The notes under the pieces: generated by a model
What the model was told of the DNA's origin: nothing
What the model saw: the letters and a program-made list of their open reading frames with translations, nothing else
The model's database searches: none
Shown here: in pieces, positions 11,907 through 23,692 of the stretch
Numbering within the stretch: position 1 is the stretch's first letter
How the letters are laid out: the number at the start of each line of letters is the position of its first letter
Program-made: the position numbers and the translations under genes
NCBI GenBank assembly: GCA_964007475.1
Contig: OZ023273.1
Span: 42,843,525 to 42,907,524, forward strand
Source of the DNA: Hybos culiciformis
Lineage: Eukaryota; Arthropoda; Insecta; Diptera; Hybotidae
Direction of reading: 5' to 3'
DNA: 64,000 nt

Positions 11907-12607
11907 GGGTAAAGGTATGTATTCTCAGCCGGGACCAATTCTCAGCCACTTTAACTTTGCCCATGAGTATTAGGAAAAGTATACATCTCCGCCAAAAAAC
12001 CAAAATTGAATTTAAAAGAGTGTTTATTCTTCTACTCATATGCAAAAAATAAAATAGTTCGGAATTAAAATAATTGATTAAAAAGTATTAATTTAAAACA
12101 AGTCTGTCGATGCGATCAGTTCGGTACAAAAAATTAGAATTTTATGAAAAAAGGTGTTCAGATAAACGAGCTTAAAAATCAAAATTTTTGTAAAAAATCA
12201 AAGTTATAGTGGTTTAAATTATTAAAGGAGATAATTATCTGCATAAATCATAGAAAATGGGTAACTTTTTTTTTTATTTTACTCAAAATTTTCGAGATTA
12301 CATTCCAAAATTTCGGATAAATTTAATTGTCAGCCACCCCGGCTGAGAATAGAATTCGATGCAAAATTTTATTTAAAAACAAAAACAACTAAATTTGACT
12401 GTTTTTACATTTAGGAACCTATAAAACAGCTTAAAAATCGTTTATAATGAGCTGGACCAATTATCAGCCGGGATACATAAGTTTTTTTTTCCTTGTGGCC
12501 GACAATAATATCTTCATACTATCTTTGAATTCTATTCTCGGCCACTTAATGAAATTTTAAAATTTTGCTTTCAGCGAAGAAATTTGGGCTCAAAATATAA
12601 AAAAACG

Positions 12608-12742
12608 ACGATACTGCTGATGACGGGAACCACTCAGAATCGACTGAAACTTGGAGGAGTGGTAGAGGCGGTCCCAAACCCCCAAAACTAAAAACAGTTC
12701 TTGGGGAAAAGGCCCCGTTTCTGATATGCCCCCGGGTTGGGG
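12608..12742. mobile_element. GC-rich fold-back element, copy 2 (left arm only)
   Basis: GGGAACCACTCAGAAT, CTTGGAGGAG, GGTAGAGGCGGT and ACAGTTCTTGGGG match the left arm of copy 1 at 3898. The matching right arm is missing: the sequence runs straight into the CCGGAA-rich array. Truncated copy nested in the TA-flanked element. Confidence 0.8.
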
Positions 12743-12749
12743 GTCTAAA

Positions 12750-13365
12750 CTCCTCCGGAAGCTAAATCCCGAGTACAAAAGCTCGAAAACAAAATCACTG
12801 GAGATAAAATCCCAGAAGCCAAAATCTTCGAAAACAAAATCCCGGGAATTAAAATACCGAAATAACAAAATCCTGGAAACCAAAATACCGGAGAGACAAA
12901 TTCCCGGAAAAGAAAATTCCGCAGGAACAAAATTCCCGAAATTTTAATTTGAAAGAAATCATTAACTAGGAACATACATTTCTTGAAATCAAATATCCTA
13001 TATCGATCACGTATCCCTGCGGGGCTTCAGGGATTAAAACCTCCTTTTTTGCAACCTAACCCATGGCTACGCGAGCCAAACTCTTTTCGTGTGTCACTGC
13101 AGGGCTTCGGGGATTAAAACCTCCCTTTTCATTTATTTTAGGTTCCCACATTAAGTCTTCGGGATTTCAGGTATCGAGATTTTGGGTTTTCGGGATTTCG
13201 ACTTCCGAGATTTCGTCTTTCCGGGATTCTACCTTGTGGAATTTCAGCATCCGGGATTGTGATTTCCGGGATATCTTCCGGGATTGTGATTTCCGAGATA
13301 TTAGGAAACGGGTAAAAAAAATTCCGGGATTTCGTACATCCGGGATTTTTGACTCCGTGCATTTA
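12750..13365. repeat. Inverted arrays of a degenerate 14-18 bp repeat
   Basis: From 12750 to 12945 units of the form AAAATCCCGG-AA recur about every 15-18 bp. From 13155 to 13350 the complementary form TTCCGGGATTT recurs about every 14-16 bp. The two arrays point in opposite directions around a 200-bp centre. That centre has two direct copies of a 40-bp block (13011-13050 and 13091-13130; shared core GGGATTAAAACCTCC) 80 bp apart. Open frames across these arrays are repeat artefacts. Confidence 0.7.
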
Positions 13366-13881
13366 TCTCCCAAAGTGCTCAAAATATTAATTCAAAAGTT
13401 CTAACAAATAAAAGTAATTTACAAATTGTAAGTTGAGGAATATAGTTTTTAGGTATTTTTATTGTAATTTTTGCATATAATGCATAAAAATTATTTTCTC
13501 GAAATTTTTTTAAGTTTTCTAATCTAGCTTTTAGGAACTTATAGTTCCTAATTAAATAAAATTCAACGTAATTATTACTTAAAACCGACTTTTATTGCTT
13601 AATTCTCTTTAAAACGAGGGTGGCTGAGAATACAATCCAAAGTGGCTGAGAATAGAATTTGGGTGGCTGAGAATAGGAGAAAATGGGTTTTTTTTTTCTT
13701 TGTTCTACGAATTTTTTCTAAAAAAATAAATTAAATAAACCAATTCCGGATTTATGTAGAAAAATCTCTGAAAAATCCAAAAAACATAACTTTGTATAGC
13801 TAAATGCTAATATTTTATACTTTTTGTTCGTTCAAAGTGAAAAAATGAGTTAGGTGGCTGAGAATTGGGTACTTTACCCTA

Positions 13882-14542
13882 GATTTAATTTTTTGTTTGG
13901 GTAGGTATTAAAAAATTATTTTATTATTAGAAATTTTCAACGCCGATTTTCATAAAAATCCGCTTATTTAACTTCCTATTAAATTTTAATAATTATTCAA
14001 TACATTGCGTTTAAAACTAGAGGCAGATATACCTACACATAACTTCGATAAAGTAGGTAGGTAAGTACCTATCTAAGTACCTAACTAATTTAGTAAACGC
14101 TTAAAAAGTTAAAATTAGGTAGGTAGATATACCCAGGGCATGTGAAAGACACTTGGAGGCCCAATTGTATAGTAAATCCTTTCGTATAATATTCTTTGGA
14201 TGTCCCCTTAATTAGAAGGCGCATGTCAAAAGACCCTCCTGGGCCTGGGTATACCTACTGATATAAGACACTGCCAGAATCAAGAATTTGTCTATTTTAC
14301 TGGTTATTTTATCTAGGACCTGAAGCAAAAAGCCAGTTAATGGTGTTGACGGTGTCTACTCGTCAGAAATTTATCCAGCTACCTACCTACAAATATGAAC
14401 GCTTTAAAAGCTAAAAGAATTCTAATTCTTTTCATATTTCCCGGCGCGTTGACGGCGTTCACACGTGTCATTTAGTTCAATAACTACGTAGCTAATCGAA
14501 TTTATGGGTATTTAACCTAAATAAAAATTAAAAAAATCCTGA
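13882..14542. other. Intergenic DNA with microsatellites and a small MITE candidate
   Basis: AT-rich DNA with TAGG/ACCT runs near 14052 and 14385. It also contains the short inverted-repeat element listed at 14128-14253. No gene seen. Confidence 0.5.
14128..14253. mobile_element. Possible small MITE with TATACCCAGG ends
   Basis: About 126 bp, starting TATACCCAGGGCATGTG and ending in CCTGGGTATA, which is the inverted form of the start. The interior near both ends also matches in inverted form (GGCATGTGAAAGAC against GCGCATGTCAAAAGAC). No clear target duplication. Confidence 0.4.
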
Positions 14543-14734
14543 TTATGTAGCATTTAACGGGATTTTTTTTTCAATAATTTTTTCTTGCCTGTTAGCTTCC
14601 TCTTCAATAATGGCCAAAAGCTGATCCTCAGACAGCGACGGATCTAAAAAAGTAGTTTCATTTAAATCTTTAAATGGGTTTGTTATTTGATGAGCAGATG
14701 CAGATGAATGTGAATTATTTAAACTTGACTCCAT
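14543..14734 (-). CDS. 63-residue hypothetical microprotein
   Basis: Single open frame of 63 codons plus stop. The protein begins MESSLNNSHSSASAHQ, contains an NPF tripeptide (residues 19-21) and a predicted amphipathic helix (LSEDQLLAIIEEEANRQ, about residues 34-50), and ends KKIPLNAT. A polypyrimidine tract plus AG lies just upstream of the ATG, so the coding exon probably follows a 5' UTR intron. The balanced, non-repetitive composition with a clean acidic helix makes it look like a real small gene, not noise, but I do not recognise it. NPF motifs bind EH domains in endocytic proteins; whether this one does is unknown. An upstream coding exon cannot be excluded. Confidence 0.5.
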   Translation of the reverse strand: MESSLNNSHSSASAHQITNPFKDLNETTFLDPSLSEDQLLAIIEEEANRQEKIIEKKIPLNAT

Positions 14735-15556
14735 TTTTCTTCTAAAAAAAAAAGAAATGTATTTTGAAAATATTCTGATCTGAAATAAGTTGGAAAAATC
14801 GCATATTATCTACCTACCAAAAAAAAATTGAAATGTGTTTTATGTGTAACGGTATTTCAATGAAATAAAATGTCAAACTTTGAGTTTCGTTTTTGTACTT
14901 TTCTTTTTTTTTTCTTTAATTATTTAATTTTCCTTTATTTTTAATTCATTTTTTAATTTTTTTTTTTAACTAATTTTTTCACCAAAAAATGAAATTATTT
15001 TATAATTAAACTAAACAGAACAGAGATTGAAAATTTTTTTAAATAAAAAAATTATTGGTTTTAGGCTTAGTATGCTGACACAAAAAAAGTAGTACGCTGC
15101 CAAAAATGGCTTGCTTTGCTTAAGTTAATTTTTCTATATTTATTTTGCGTGTGTGTTTGTTGGCCGGCTGTTTTTAAAATGCCGTGCTAGGAAAAACACA
15201 GAATCAATAATTATTGTAGAATGTAGAATAATCTTTGAAAATATAAAAAAGTGTTCATTTAAAAACAATACGAACAGTACTAATTATGAAAATGTTGATA
15301 AAAAATATAATTTTTTTTTGTTATAATTTTATTATGCATATAAATAGTGATCAACTGAAATTTGAACCTAATTTTCAGCGAAATACCGGCCAAAATTAAT
15401 GTACGTAGCAATTCGATTCGACAGTTTTAAAATGGTAACAATTAGGTCCTGTAGCCGTTCAAAGTGAAAGCCATTGACATTTGTTAGAAGGTATAGGTAA
15501 CTTAATGGAATAAAAATAAAAATTAATACATAGTTCCATTATGGAATACTACGAAA
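14735..15556. other. Intergenic DNA with oligo(T) runs and a GC-richer patch
   Basis: Long T and A tracts, then a patch at about 15064-15190 with CGCTGCC and GCCGTGCTAG motifs. The patch resembles a decayed relative of the GC-rich MITE at 3447. No gene seen. Confidence 0.4.
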
Positions 15557-16506
15557 CAGGGTTGGACTGGCTATAAAAATTAAACCGGGAAGTTTTGGAC
15601 TACCGGCCCATTTCTATATTTAAAAAAATACATTGCTTATCCACTTATCTATATAAAAAAATGCAATGCTTATTTAGAATATAGGCCCAAATAAATACGC
15701 ATTTCTATAAACACTAGGTTCCCTAATTTTTTTAATTCAATACTATATCAAAAAAAGTATAGGAACTGAACAAAAAATTTTAAGAATTATTGTTAAGTAA
15801 ATTGGAATATTGGGAAAGAATTAAATTAAGTAGGTATTTGTAAACCATGAACCAATCCATCTATTTTCACTCTAATGATCCAATCAAGTTACAATAACTC
15901 CTTAAAAAATTTCTAAATTTTCTGATTAATAAATGTTGCCTTTTAATTTTAAAGTTTCTGAGAACACAACTAACACTATTCAAATATAAACTTTTATGAA
16001 ATCTTTTTAAATTGATTTCCAATATGGGTTTTGAGCTTTAAATTTTAATAACACTTTTTGAATAAATAATCTATAGGTATTCGATTTTCTTTCCAAACAT
16101 GACGATTATAAACAATATTTAAATTATTTAAATCTAAGTCAAATGAGTTGAAGGCCACAAAAATCTCATAAATTTCATATAGGTATTTTAACACAAAAGA
16201 ATACTTGAGAGTTGGAATCTCATCGAATCAATTAACAAATATTTTTTTTACCCTGGTTTCTTTTTTAATTAATATATTTTCCTGTTTACAGCATTTTCAA
16301 AGTTTAATTGTTTAGCACTAAGTACCGTACTTTCGAAGCTATTATACTTCGATTCTTTCCCAAAATATTTCCAATCAAAATATATTTAAATCAGATTGTA
16401 TTGTATCTTTAAAATAATTAGTAATAAAAAGTTTTAATTTATCGGCCCAAATATTACCGGCCCACCGGGAAATGTCCCGGTGTCCCGGTGGGCCAGTCCA
16501 ACCCTG
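15557..16506. mobile_element. Non-autonomous hAT element, 950 bp
   Basis: Starts CAGGGTTGGACTGGC and ends in the inverted form GCCAGTCCAACCCTG. It is flanked by the perfect 8-bp direct repeat CTACGAAA (15549-15556 and 16507-16514), the hallmark of hAT transposition. Subterminal CCGGCCCA/CCGGG motifs occur at both ends. The interior is AT-rich with no transposase frame, so it must have been mobilised in trans. Confidence 0.9.
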
Positions 16507-16531
16507 CTACGAAATAAAGTTGAGCTATTTT

Positions 16532-16890
16532 CGGCTAAAGTGTAGATGACATGAACCACTCAGAATTGGCTGAAACTTGGAGGGGGGTAGAGACGGGCGA
16601 AATGGTGGTTGGTCAGTAAGATTTGCGGCCAAACACCAGTCCGCCTGCCGGCCGCCCCCACCCCCTCTCGTTTTAGAACACCACCTTTATCATTCTTTTA
16701 AAAATAGGGCAAATCAGGCAAAAAAAAAAAATTTCCCATACAAAAATGTATGAAATCTTTGGAGGGCCATATCTCCGAAACGCGGCCTTTGCCCCAAGAA
16801 CTGTTTTCGGTTTTGGGAGTTTGGGCACCGCCTCTACCCCCTCCAAGTTTCAGTCGATTCTGAGTGGTTCACGTCAGCTGCACTATCTCC
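16532..16890. mobile_element. GC-rich fold-back element, copy 3
   Basis: Left arm GGCTAAAGTGTAGATGAC then GAACCACTCAGAATTGGC; right arm ends GAGTGGTTCACGTCAGCTGCACTATCTCC. Same inverted-arm design as copy 1 at 3898, with a GGTGGTTGGTCAGTAAGATT internal segment shared with copy 4. It lies only 18 bp beyond the hAT target repeat. No clear target duplication here. Confidence 0.8.
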
Positions 16891-17490
16891 CTACACTCAC
16901 TCCGTATCTAATTATTACATTCGATTTAACTCATCGGAATGAAAGTGATACTAAAAAGTTCTCTGAAAAAAAGTGTAGGTACCTACCTATTTCGGTTTTT
17001 AAAAAACGTACAGTGATAAAAAAAAAAAAAATCACAAAAAACAAGTGGAAAATATAACAACGGATGCTTTTTGTTGTACAATTACCAATTGTACAATTTT
17101 TTTTTTGGGACTTAGTTTTACAATCCAAAATACAATTTAAAATTTCAGTTATACACCTGATTTTTGGATTGTACAAGTGGGAAAAAGAATCCACTACCTA
17201 CAATTTACTATCTGTACCATTTGTACAGACTCTTACCACTTTTACCACCCAGTTGTATATGGTCTTGTATATATTTTTCATTTCTGATGGAAAGACCTAA
17301 AAAAATCCAGATCCCAACCATAGTAAGGATTTTGAATTAAAAAACTTTAAAAATTTTTGTTATTTATTTGTTATAAAACAAAATAAAAATTTTATTATTT
17401 TTATCATCACAGCGTTTTTATTATATTCCAGTAAAAAATAAAGTTTAATTAAGTAATTCATATTTTTTTTAATTTCTGAGTATAATGTTA
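16891..17490. other. Intergenic DNA
   Basis: AT-rich, with short inverted repeats built on TTGTACAA/GGATTGTA around 17085-17180. No gene seen. Confidence 0.45.
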
Positions 17491-20400
17491 TTAAAGTAAA
17501 AAGTTGCTATCCCGTGTTGGATAATCATCAAGTTTCATTAATAGTTTTGTAGAATTCTGAAATTGATTGTCGAACTGAAATTGAGAAAAAGAGTTTGTAT
17601 ACCTTTTATTTGTATTTTTTTTTAAATGTATTGTAATGTAACTATGTAACGTATAATTCATATATATTATATAGTATAATAACATGACTGCCTTTACCTC
17701 TTCTAAAAACTTATCAACAGCTGAAGAATAATTTGTCCTTTCAATTAAATCGTAACTTCTGCTACTAAATGACACTTTTAAATTATTTTTGTTTTTCTTT
17801 GTGCCACTTTGCAATTTAATTAAAAGCAAAGTTGATTTTCTTAATTCTTCTTCCATATTCCGAACTGAAAACACATAAATCATTGAAAAAATTAGTTTTT
17901 ATAACGTATGGGTTGGGACACTTCACAAGGGCAATATTGTTTGATATTTGGTATTTAGAATCGGTGCTAATGATCGTTTTGTTTGGGGAGGTATTTTGCA
18001 GGATATTAAAGATTTTTATAAGCTCCAAGAAAATAAAACTGGTAGTTAGTAGATTCAATCATAAATTAAATATATCAAGATAAAGCAATAGGAACATAAA
18101 AAATGTTGCTTATATTAATATTATACGTACTACGTTGTTCTAATGATAACTTTTGATTTTTTGGTACATTCACAGCCAAATCGTTATTACTTTCATACTC
18201 ATTTAGTAATTGTGGTTCAAATTTATGTCCAGCTTCACATACATCAGCGTGTAAATGACTCAATTCATTTAGTGATAAACAATCAATACCATAATTTATT
18301 ATTCTTTTACAAATTATTTGAGTTTGCGTTATATTACTAGAAAATGCTCTTATTGGTACTGTTATAGATTTCTCGAATTTGTTATTTTTGTTTGACATAC
18401 TGAAATTAATAACGCCACTCTTGGCTGATGCATGTACAATAGTGGATTTTGTTTTTGCTTTTTGTATTTTGTTCATAATGTGCATTTCTTTTTCATGTGT
18501 TGTTTTTAGATCTTTTATTTGTTTCGCATGAATTTCAGATAAACGTTCAACATTTTCTTCATTTTGTTTTTGAACTGTTTGGAGTTTTTTCTTAACTGGA
18601 CAGGTTTTTCCTTTATGTAGATCAAATTTGTGCAGTAGTCGATTAACATCTTTATTTTTTGCACTTAATTCACTTAACAGTTCCTCATTCTTCAATTTAA
18701 TTGAATTTAATTCAATTCTATATTTATCTAAATGAATTTCATTCTTTTCTGCATCACTTCTTAGTTTCTGAAGTTCTTTAAACAATTGTTCTTTTTTTTT
18801 CTTCTCAATTTCATAAGCTTCATTGATTTTTTTGATACATTTCTCATAAGCTAGAAAAAAAAAAAAAAATGTAATCCAAAATATTTCCAAAAAGAATAGG
18901 TACCCACCTGCACAATTGCAATCAAATTTCCTTAATGCTGGACTCTCTTTCCTTAATTCCTGTTCTAATTCCTTAGTCTTTTGACGTTCCATTTCAATAC
19001 CATCAACTAATTTAGTTGCTTCATTCAAATAACTCTGGTTTTTTTCTTTATCCTCTATCAATTTTTTATTTTCCTCAAACAATTTTTCCAATTCAATTTT
19101 CAATTCATCATTTTCGGCAACTGTGTTTTCTAATTTTTCATTAATTAAAATAATGCATTCCATTAATCTATTTTTATTAATTTCTTTAATTTTTAATGCA
19201 TGTTGCAATTTTTTCATTTCATTTCTACAGTCATTAATTGGTATTTTCAAATCATTAATAATATTTTCATTTTTCTCAAGAATTATATTTTTTTGATCCG
19301 TACTGGTTTTATTTTCATCAACAAAATTTTTTGTTTCGTCAGATACGATTTTATTTTGTATTATCGTGAAGAAAGAAATATTTTTTTCTTCAATAACGAT
19401 TTTTTTTTTCTCCTGACATTTTTCCAATTCTTCAATAACTACGTCTTTCTTCTTGGGATTAGTATTTATCTCTTCAATCAAGTGATTTTCAGAGACTGTT
19501 TTTTTTTCTTCAAAAATTACTTTTCTTTTCTTCGGATTTTTTATGTTTTCCTTCTTAAAATCACTAATTTTCTCAACCTCAGTATGGCTTTTGCTTGCCT
19601 TTAGATACATTTGCTTTTGAGCAAAACACCTTTTTTTTCTCTCATTAATTTCATCGCAGCTTTTGCTTCTTTTATGAATTTTTTTTTTTTCTTCCAAAAT
19701 ATAACTTTCGCTATGTTTAACAACAGTTCCATTTTCTTGGGTATAAGGGATTTGTTTATGTAAAATATCATTATTTTTGTGTAAATTTGTCAAATTATCG
19801 ATTATCTTTTTCAACGCTAGTATATCTTTTTGGGCATCTTCAACAGACTTTTGATAAGATTTCAAAAGATCAACTTTATTTTCCATGAATATTATGTCAC
19901 GTTTGGAGTTCTTTAATTCTTTAGTTATAGTCTCTTTTTCTTTAGTTAAAATTAAATTATTTTTTTCTAAGACAGCAATCTTCTCTTTATACTCCTCAAT
20001 TTCGGCGCGCCTCTGCTCTAAGTCACTTTTAGCCTTAAACAATGTGGCTTCATGGGGATTTAATTTAATTGTATTCTTATCTAATAAAACCTTAGATTTC
20101 CCAACTTCATCTATTAATTCTTTATTAAAATTCTCTCTTTCTTTACTTAAAAGATAATTTTCTACTTCGAAACAATCTATCTTGTCTTTGTATCCTTCAA
20201 TTTCAGTTAATTTTTGATCTAAGTCATTTTTAGTTTTAATAAATATGATTTCATTTTGATCTAAATTACTATTATCTAAAAATTCTTTAGATTTTAGCTC
20301 ACTTTTAGCCTTAATCAATAAGGTTTCATTTTGATGTAATTCATCTTTATATTTCTCTGAAAGTTCTTGGGTATTATTTAATTCATCTTTTAATTGCGTA

Positions 20401-22175
20401 TTAGCATTTGATAAAATATTATTTTCTTTTTTTAAAATAGCAATTTCTTCTTTATATTTTTCAATTTCAGTCCTTCGTTGGACTAAATCACTTTTAGCCT
20501 TTATCAATGTGAGATCATGTTGATCTAAGTTGATTTTATTTATAAACAAAAAATCTTGAGATTTTCTTAGCTCATCTTTCAATTGCTTATTTAATTTCTC
20601 TTTTTCCTTATTTAAAAGAATTCTATCTTTTTCTAAATCAGCAATTTTTTCTTTATGTTTCTCAATTTCAGTATGTTGATCGTCTATGTCAGTTTTAGCC
20701 ATATTTAATAAAAATTTTTGTTCATTTAAATCTTTTTTACCTTTATCTAAAGATTGTTTAAATTTTTGAAACTCATCATTTAGTTTTTCAGTCAAATCCT
20801 CTTTTTCTGAATTTAAAATCGTATTTTCTTTTTCTAAAGCAAGAATTAGGTCTTTACATCTTTCAATTTCACTTCGATCTGGTTCTGAGTCGTTTTTAAT
20901 GGCAGTTAATAGATTTTTATATTCATTTAAATTAATTTTAGTTTTACTCAAAAATTTTACAGATTCATCTTTTAATTTCTCCTCTTCAATCGTCACTGTA
21001 TATTTCTCAATTTCAGTTTGTTGCAGACTTATTTTAGTTTTAGCCTTATTTAATAAAGCTTTATGTTCATTTAAATCAGTTATACTTCTATCTAAAAATT
21101 GTTTAAATTTTTGTAACTCATCATTTAATTTTTCAGTCAAATCCTCTTTTTCTGAATATAAAATCGTATTTTGTTTTTCTAAAGCAACAATCAGATCATT
21201 ACATCTTTCAAGCTCAGTTCGAAGTAGTTCCGAGTCATTTTTAATGGCAGTTAATAGATCTATATGTTCATCTCCGTGAATTTCAGTTTTATTATTTAAA
21301 AATTCTTTAGATTTGCGTGGTTCATTTTTAAGTTTCTTGTTGAAATTCCCCTCGTTTTTAGCAGTTAAAAGAAGGTTTTCTTTTTCTAGATCAGCAATTT
21401 TTCGCTTGTATTTAACAATCTCAGGTAATTGTTGGTCCAAATCACTTTTAGACTTGTTTAATGAATCTTGTTTAGTCATATTCCGTTTTTGTTTAGTTAA
21501 AAGAACGACATCTTTTTTTAAAAGAGGAATATTATCATTTGTTCGATCAATTTGAGACCTATCTCTCTCTGAGTTACTTTTAATCGTAACTCTTTTTTTA
21601 TCTAAGTTGTTTTTACATTTATCTAAAACTTCTTTAGATTTTCGTAGTTCATTTTTAACGAATTGAAATTCTTTATTCCGATTTTTTCTTTCGGATGTTA
21701 GCTGGGTTTCACCTTTGAGATGGTAATTTTCCACCACAGGAAGAACCAACGGATTTTTCTTCTTCCGTTCATTAAATAGTTCATTTTTCAAACGTTTCAA
21801 CTCTTCGCAATACTTTTTTGTAATTGAATTATCAGTCAATTGTTTCATTAAACCATCGTCACTGACATCATCATTGAGCGGGCTTTCAATTTTCGATCCA
21901 AAGTCCTTCAGTGTCGCAAAAACACATGATTGCAATGACTTAAGAGCACTTTTCAAAGCTGAATTATTCGCTTCGAGCTTACTCAATTTTGATTCTAAAT
22001 CATCAGTTTGAATTTTAGTATTTCTACGAAAACATTCAATTTCTTCTTTTTGAGTTTTGTTTTTCACCAAAATTTCTTGTTTCATACATTCCAAAGTCGC
22101 TCGAGTAGCCATACATAAATCTTCAATGTGAACATCCTTGACAATCGATTTACCACTAAGTTCATTGATCACATC
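17491..22175 (-). CDS. Giant coiled-coil protein with 67-residue repeats (5' end not secured)
   Basis: Exons 22175-18908, 18850-18131, 17864-17698 and 17574-17491 join in phase to 1,412 residues plus stop. The 57-bp intron 18907-18851 is open in frame but is clearly an intron (acceptor TTTTTCTAG, hydrophobic readthrough), so the apparent longer frame is misleading. Almost the whole protein is Lys/Glu/Leu/Asn-rich heptad sequence with no enzymatic motif. Residues about 240-770 are tandem repeats of 67 residues. The exon opens with GAT-GTG immediately after an AG, so a 5' exon is needed. A possible one is 22384-22367 (MQHLTE, weak GTAAAA donor); alternatively the exon is spliced from the upstream coiled-coil gene. 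Function is unknown: golgin-, centrosome- or sperm-structure-like roles are all possible. Confidence 0.75.
19895..21460 (-). repeat. Coding tandem repeats, 67 codons each
   Basis: About nine head-to-tail units, several exactly 67 residues, others shortened. The consensus runs K-[SN]-D-L-x-Q-R-R-x-E-I-E-x-Y-K-E-K-I-A then L-E-K-E-N-x-I-L-x-x-E-K-E, an L-K-D-E-x-x-K-S-K block, and L-x-x-x-E-x-x-L-x-K-A. Units differ by many substitutions, so the expansion is old or under diversification. Confidence 0.75.
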
Positions 22176-22384
22176 CTAAAAAATTAAATTTAAAGTTGAA
22201 TCAATTTGATTAAGGTATTGATAATTTTTGTAAAAATAAAATTATTTTAGTCTTTAAGTTCTGATTGAATATGATGTTGATAATAGGATACAAAAACTGT
22301 CACTGCTAGTGATTCAGTGTTTATTCCCAAAACGGTCGAGGAAACAGTGAAAAAAAAATATTTTACTTCTGTCAGATGTTGCAT

Positions 22385-23692
22385 AACATTTTTTATTAAA
22401 ATCATATATACCTAATATGTAGACATACATAGATATATATAATTCAAGATTTGAATGATGAAGAATTTTAAGCTTTTTTTACTAAATTTTTATACATAAT
22501 AAAAAAAAAGTTCGAAAACATCCAGTATAATATAAGCACTCAGGTTAAATTAAAATATTCGAATGTACCTAATACTTTAATGTTAAATAAAAATTTGCAA
22601 TAAAATTTGATTATGTACCCAAAAATTACATTAACCTACCGAATGTGATGCTAAGTAGATTAGAGTGCCTCTGGGTTAGAGCTTGTTTTTCGCTTTTGAG
22701 TTTATAATTTTTTACAGTGGGGTTTTTTTTTAATAATTTATTTTATTATATATTTTTTAATTTTTTTTTTGTTATCAATAAAGTTGTTCAGTTAATTATT
22801 GCTAATTAAGTAAATAAGTTCTATGTTCATTTCACTGGAGCTACATATTTTCATAAAAAAAATGTTCTTCACATAGTATATTTTGAGCCGGGCAGACCCT
22901 AACCAAACACCCCATCCAAATTTTTAGATCCCATGTCAATCACAAAATTAAGACGAAACTAATGACACCTCAAATTTTAAAATCCGTCAAACCGTTTAGA
23001 CTACAGAGGGCGACAAATTAATATATATATGTACATTAACCACACTCGAAAAACATTACATTTTTTTATAGTCGGGTAAAAATTTCAAGAGCCTCACAAG
23101 AATTAATGGATACAAGCTCGTGGAAGATAAGGGTGAATATTCTCCTAAAATTATTCAAAACTTTCAAGTTAATATATTTGAATTAGATGTTGAATTTTAA
23201 AGTAAGTAATTTAAGTTTTCAGGGGGCAGCCCATTAGTTCAATTTTAAGGACATACAAGTTGAATTTTTTTTTTAGATTTTTAGAAAAAATGTAGTTTGA
23301 AAATGTCAAATTTAACAAAGGCAATTTGCCGATGTTTAAATTTAACAATGTATTATTTCGCCGCAGAATTAACACCGTGTTAAATTTTGATCTGCGTACT
23401 AGCCTTTATGTATTAAATTTGTAAGTACATATCCTTTTTAATTTTAGATACTATTGCTATTTGATCAAAATAGTAATATTCTATCAATTTATGGAAGATT
23501 TTTTTAAATTTATTTTAATGTATAAAAGCACTAAAAAAATTTTCGAGTTTAAAGTCAGATATTATGAACATTGTGCATATAAATTACTCACATGTATAAT
23601 TAAAAAATAATAATTTTTAAATTACAATTTTTTTTATTATTTCTTTAAAATTTACACAGATATCATAATTTCATATATTTAATTTAGTACAA
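22385..23692. other. Spacer between the two coiled-coil genes
   Basis: 1.3 kb, AT-rich. A less AT-rich patch at about 22880-23020 (GCCGGGCAGACCCTAACC) looks like old repeat DNA. I see no convincing coding exon here apart from the candidate at 22367-22384. If the two coiled-coil genes are one locus this is an intron. Confidence 0.45.

Larger units (their letters stand above)
11907..13879. mobile_element. 2-kb TA-flanked element with GGCTGAGAAT repeats
   Basis: The left end is GGGTAAAGGTATGTATTCTC and the right end, in reverse complement, is GGGTAAAGTACCCAATTCTC; both are followed by AGCC(AC). A TA dinucleotide flanks each side (11905-11906 and 13880-13881), as after Tc1/mariner-type insertion. 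The motif GGCTGAGAAT or its complement occurs near both ends and inside (11931, 12340, 12463, 12528, 13620, 13644, 13666, 13855). No transposase frame is present. The middle is occupied by a truncated fold-back element and by the degenerate repeat arrays described below. Confidence 0.65.

Noticed and set aside
12590..13404. Several open frames of 71-113 codons
   Set aside because: They run through the CCGGGATTT repeat arrays and repeat short peptides in all frames, so they are repeat artefacts.
18851..18907. Continuous 1,365-codon frame through this segment
   Set aside because: The segment has a GT donor, TTTTTCTAG acceptor and codes for a hydrophobic stretch foreign to the coiled coil; it is a 57-bp in-frame intron.
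19200..21555. Plus-strand open frames rich in F, S and L
   Set aside because: Antisense shadows of the coiled-coil exon.
22880..23020. Less AT-rich patch in the coiled-coil spacer as a possible exon or ncRNA
   Set aside because: No open frame with splice sites and no foldable RNA family recognised.
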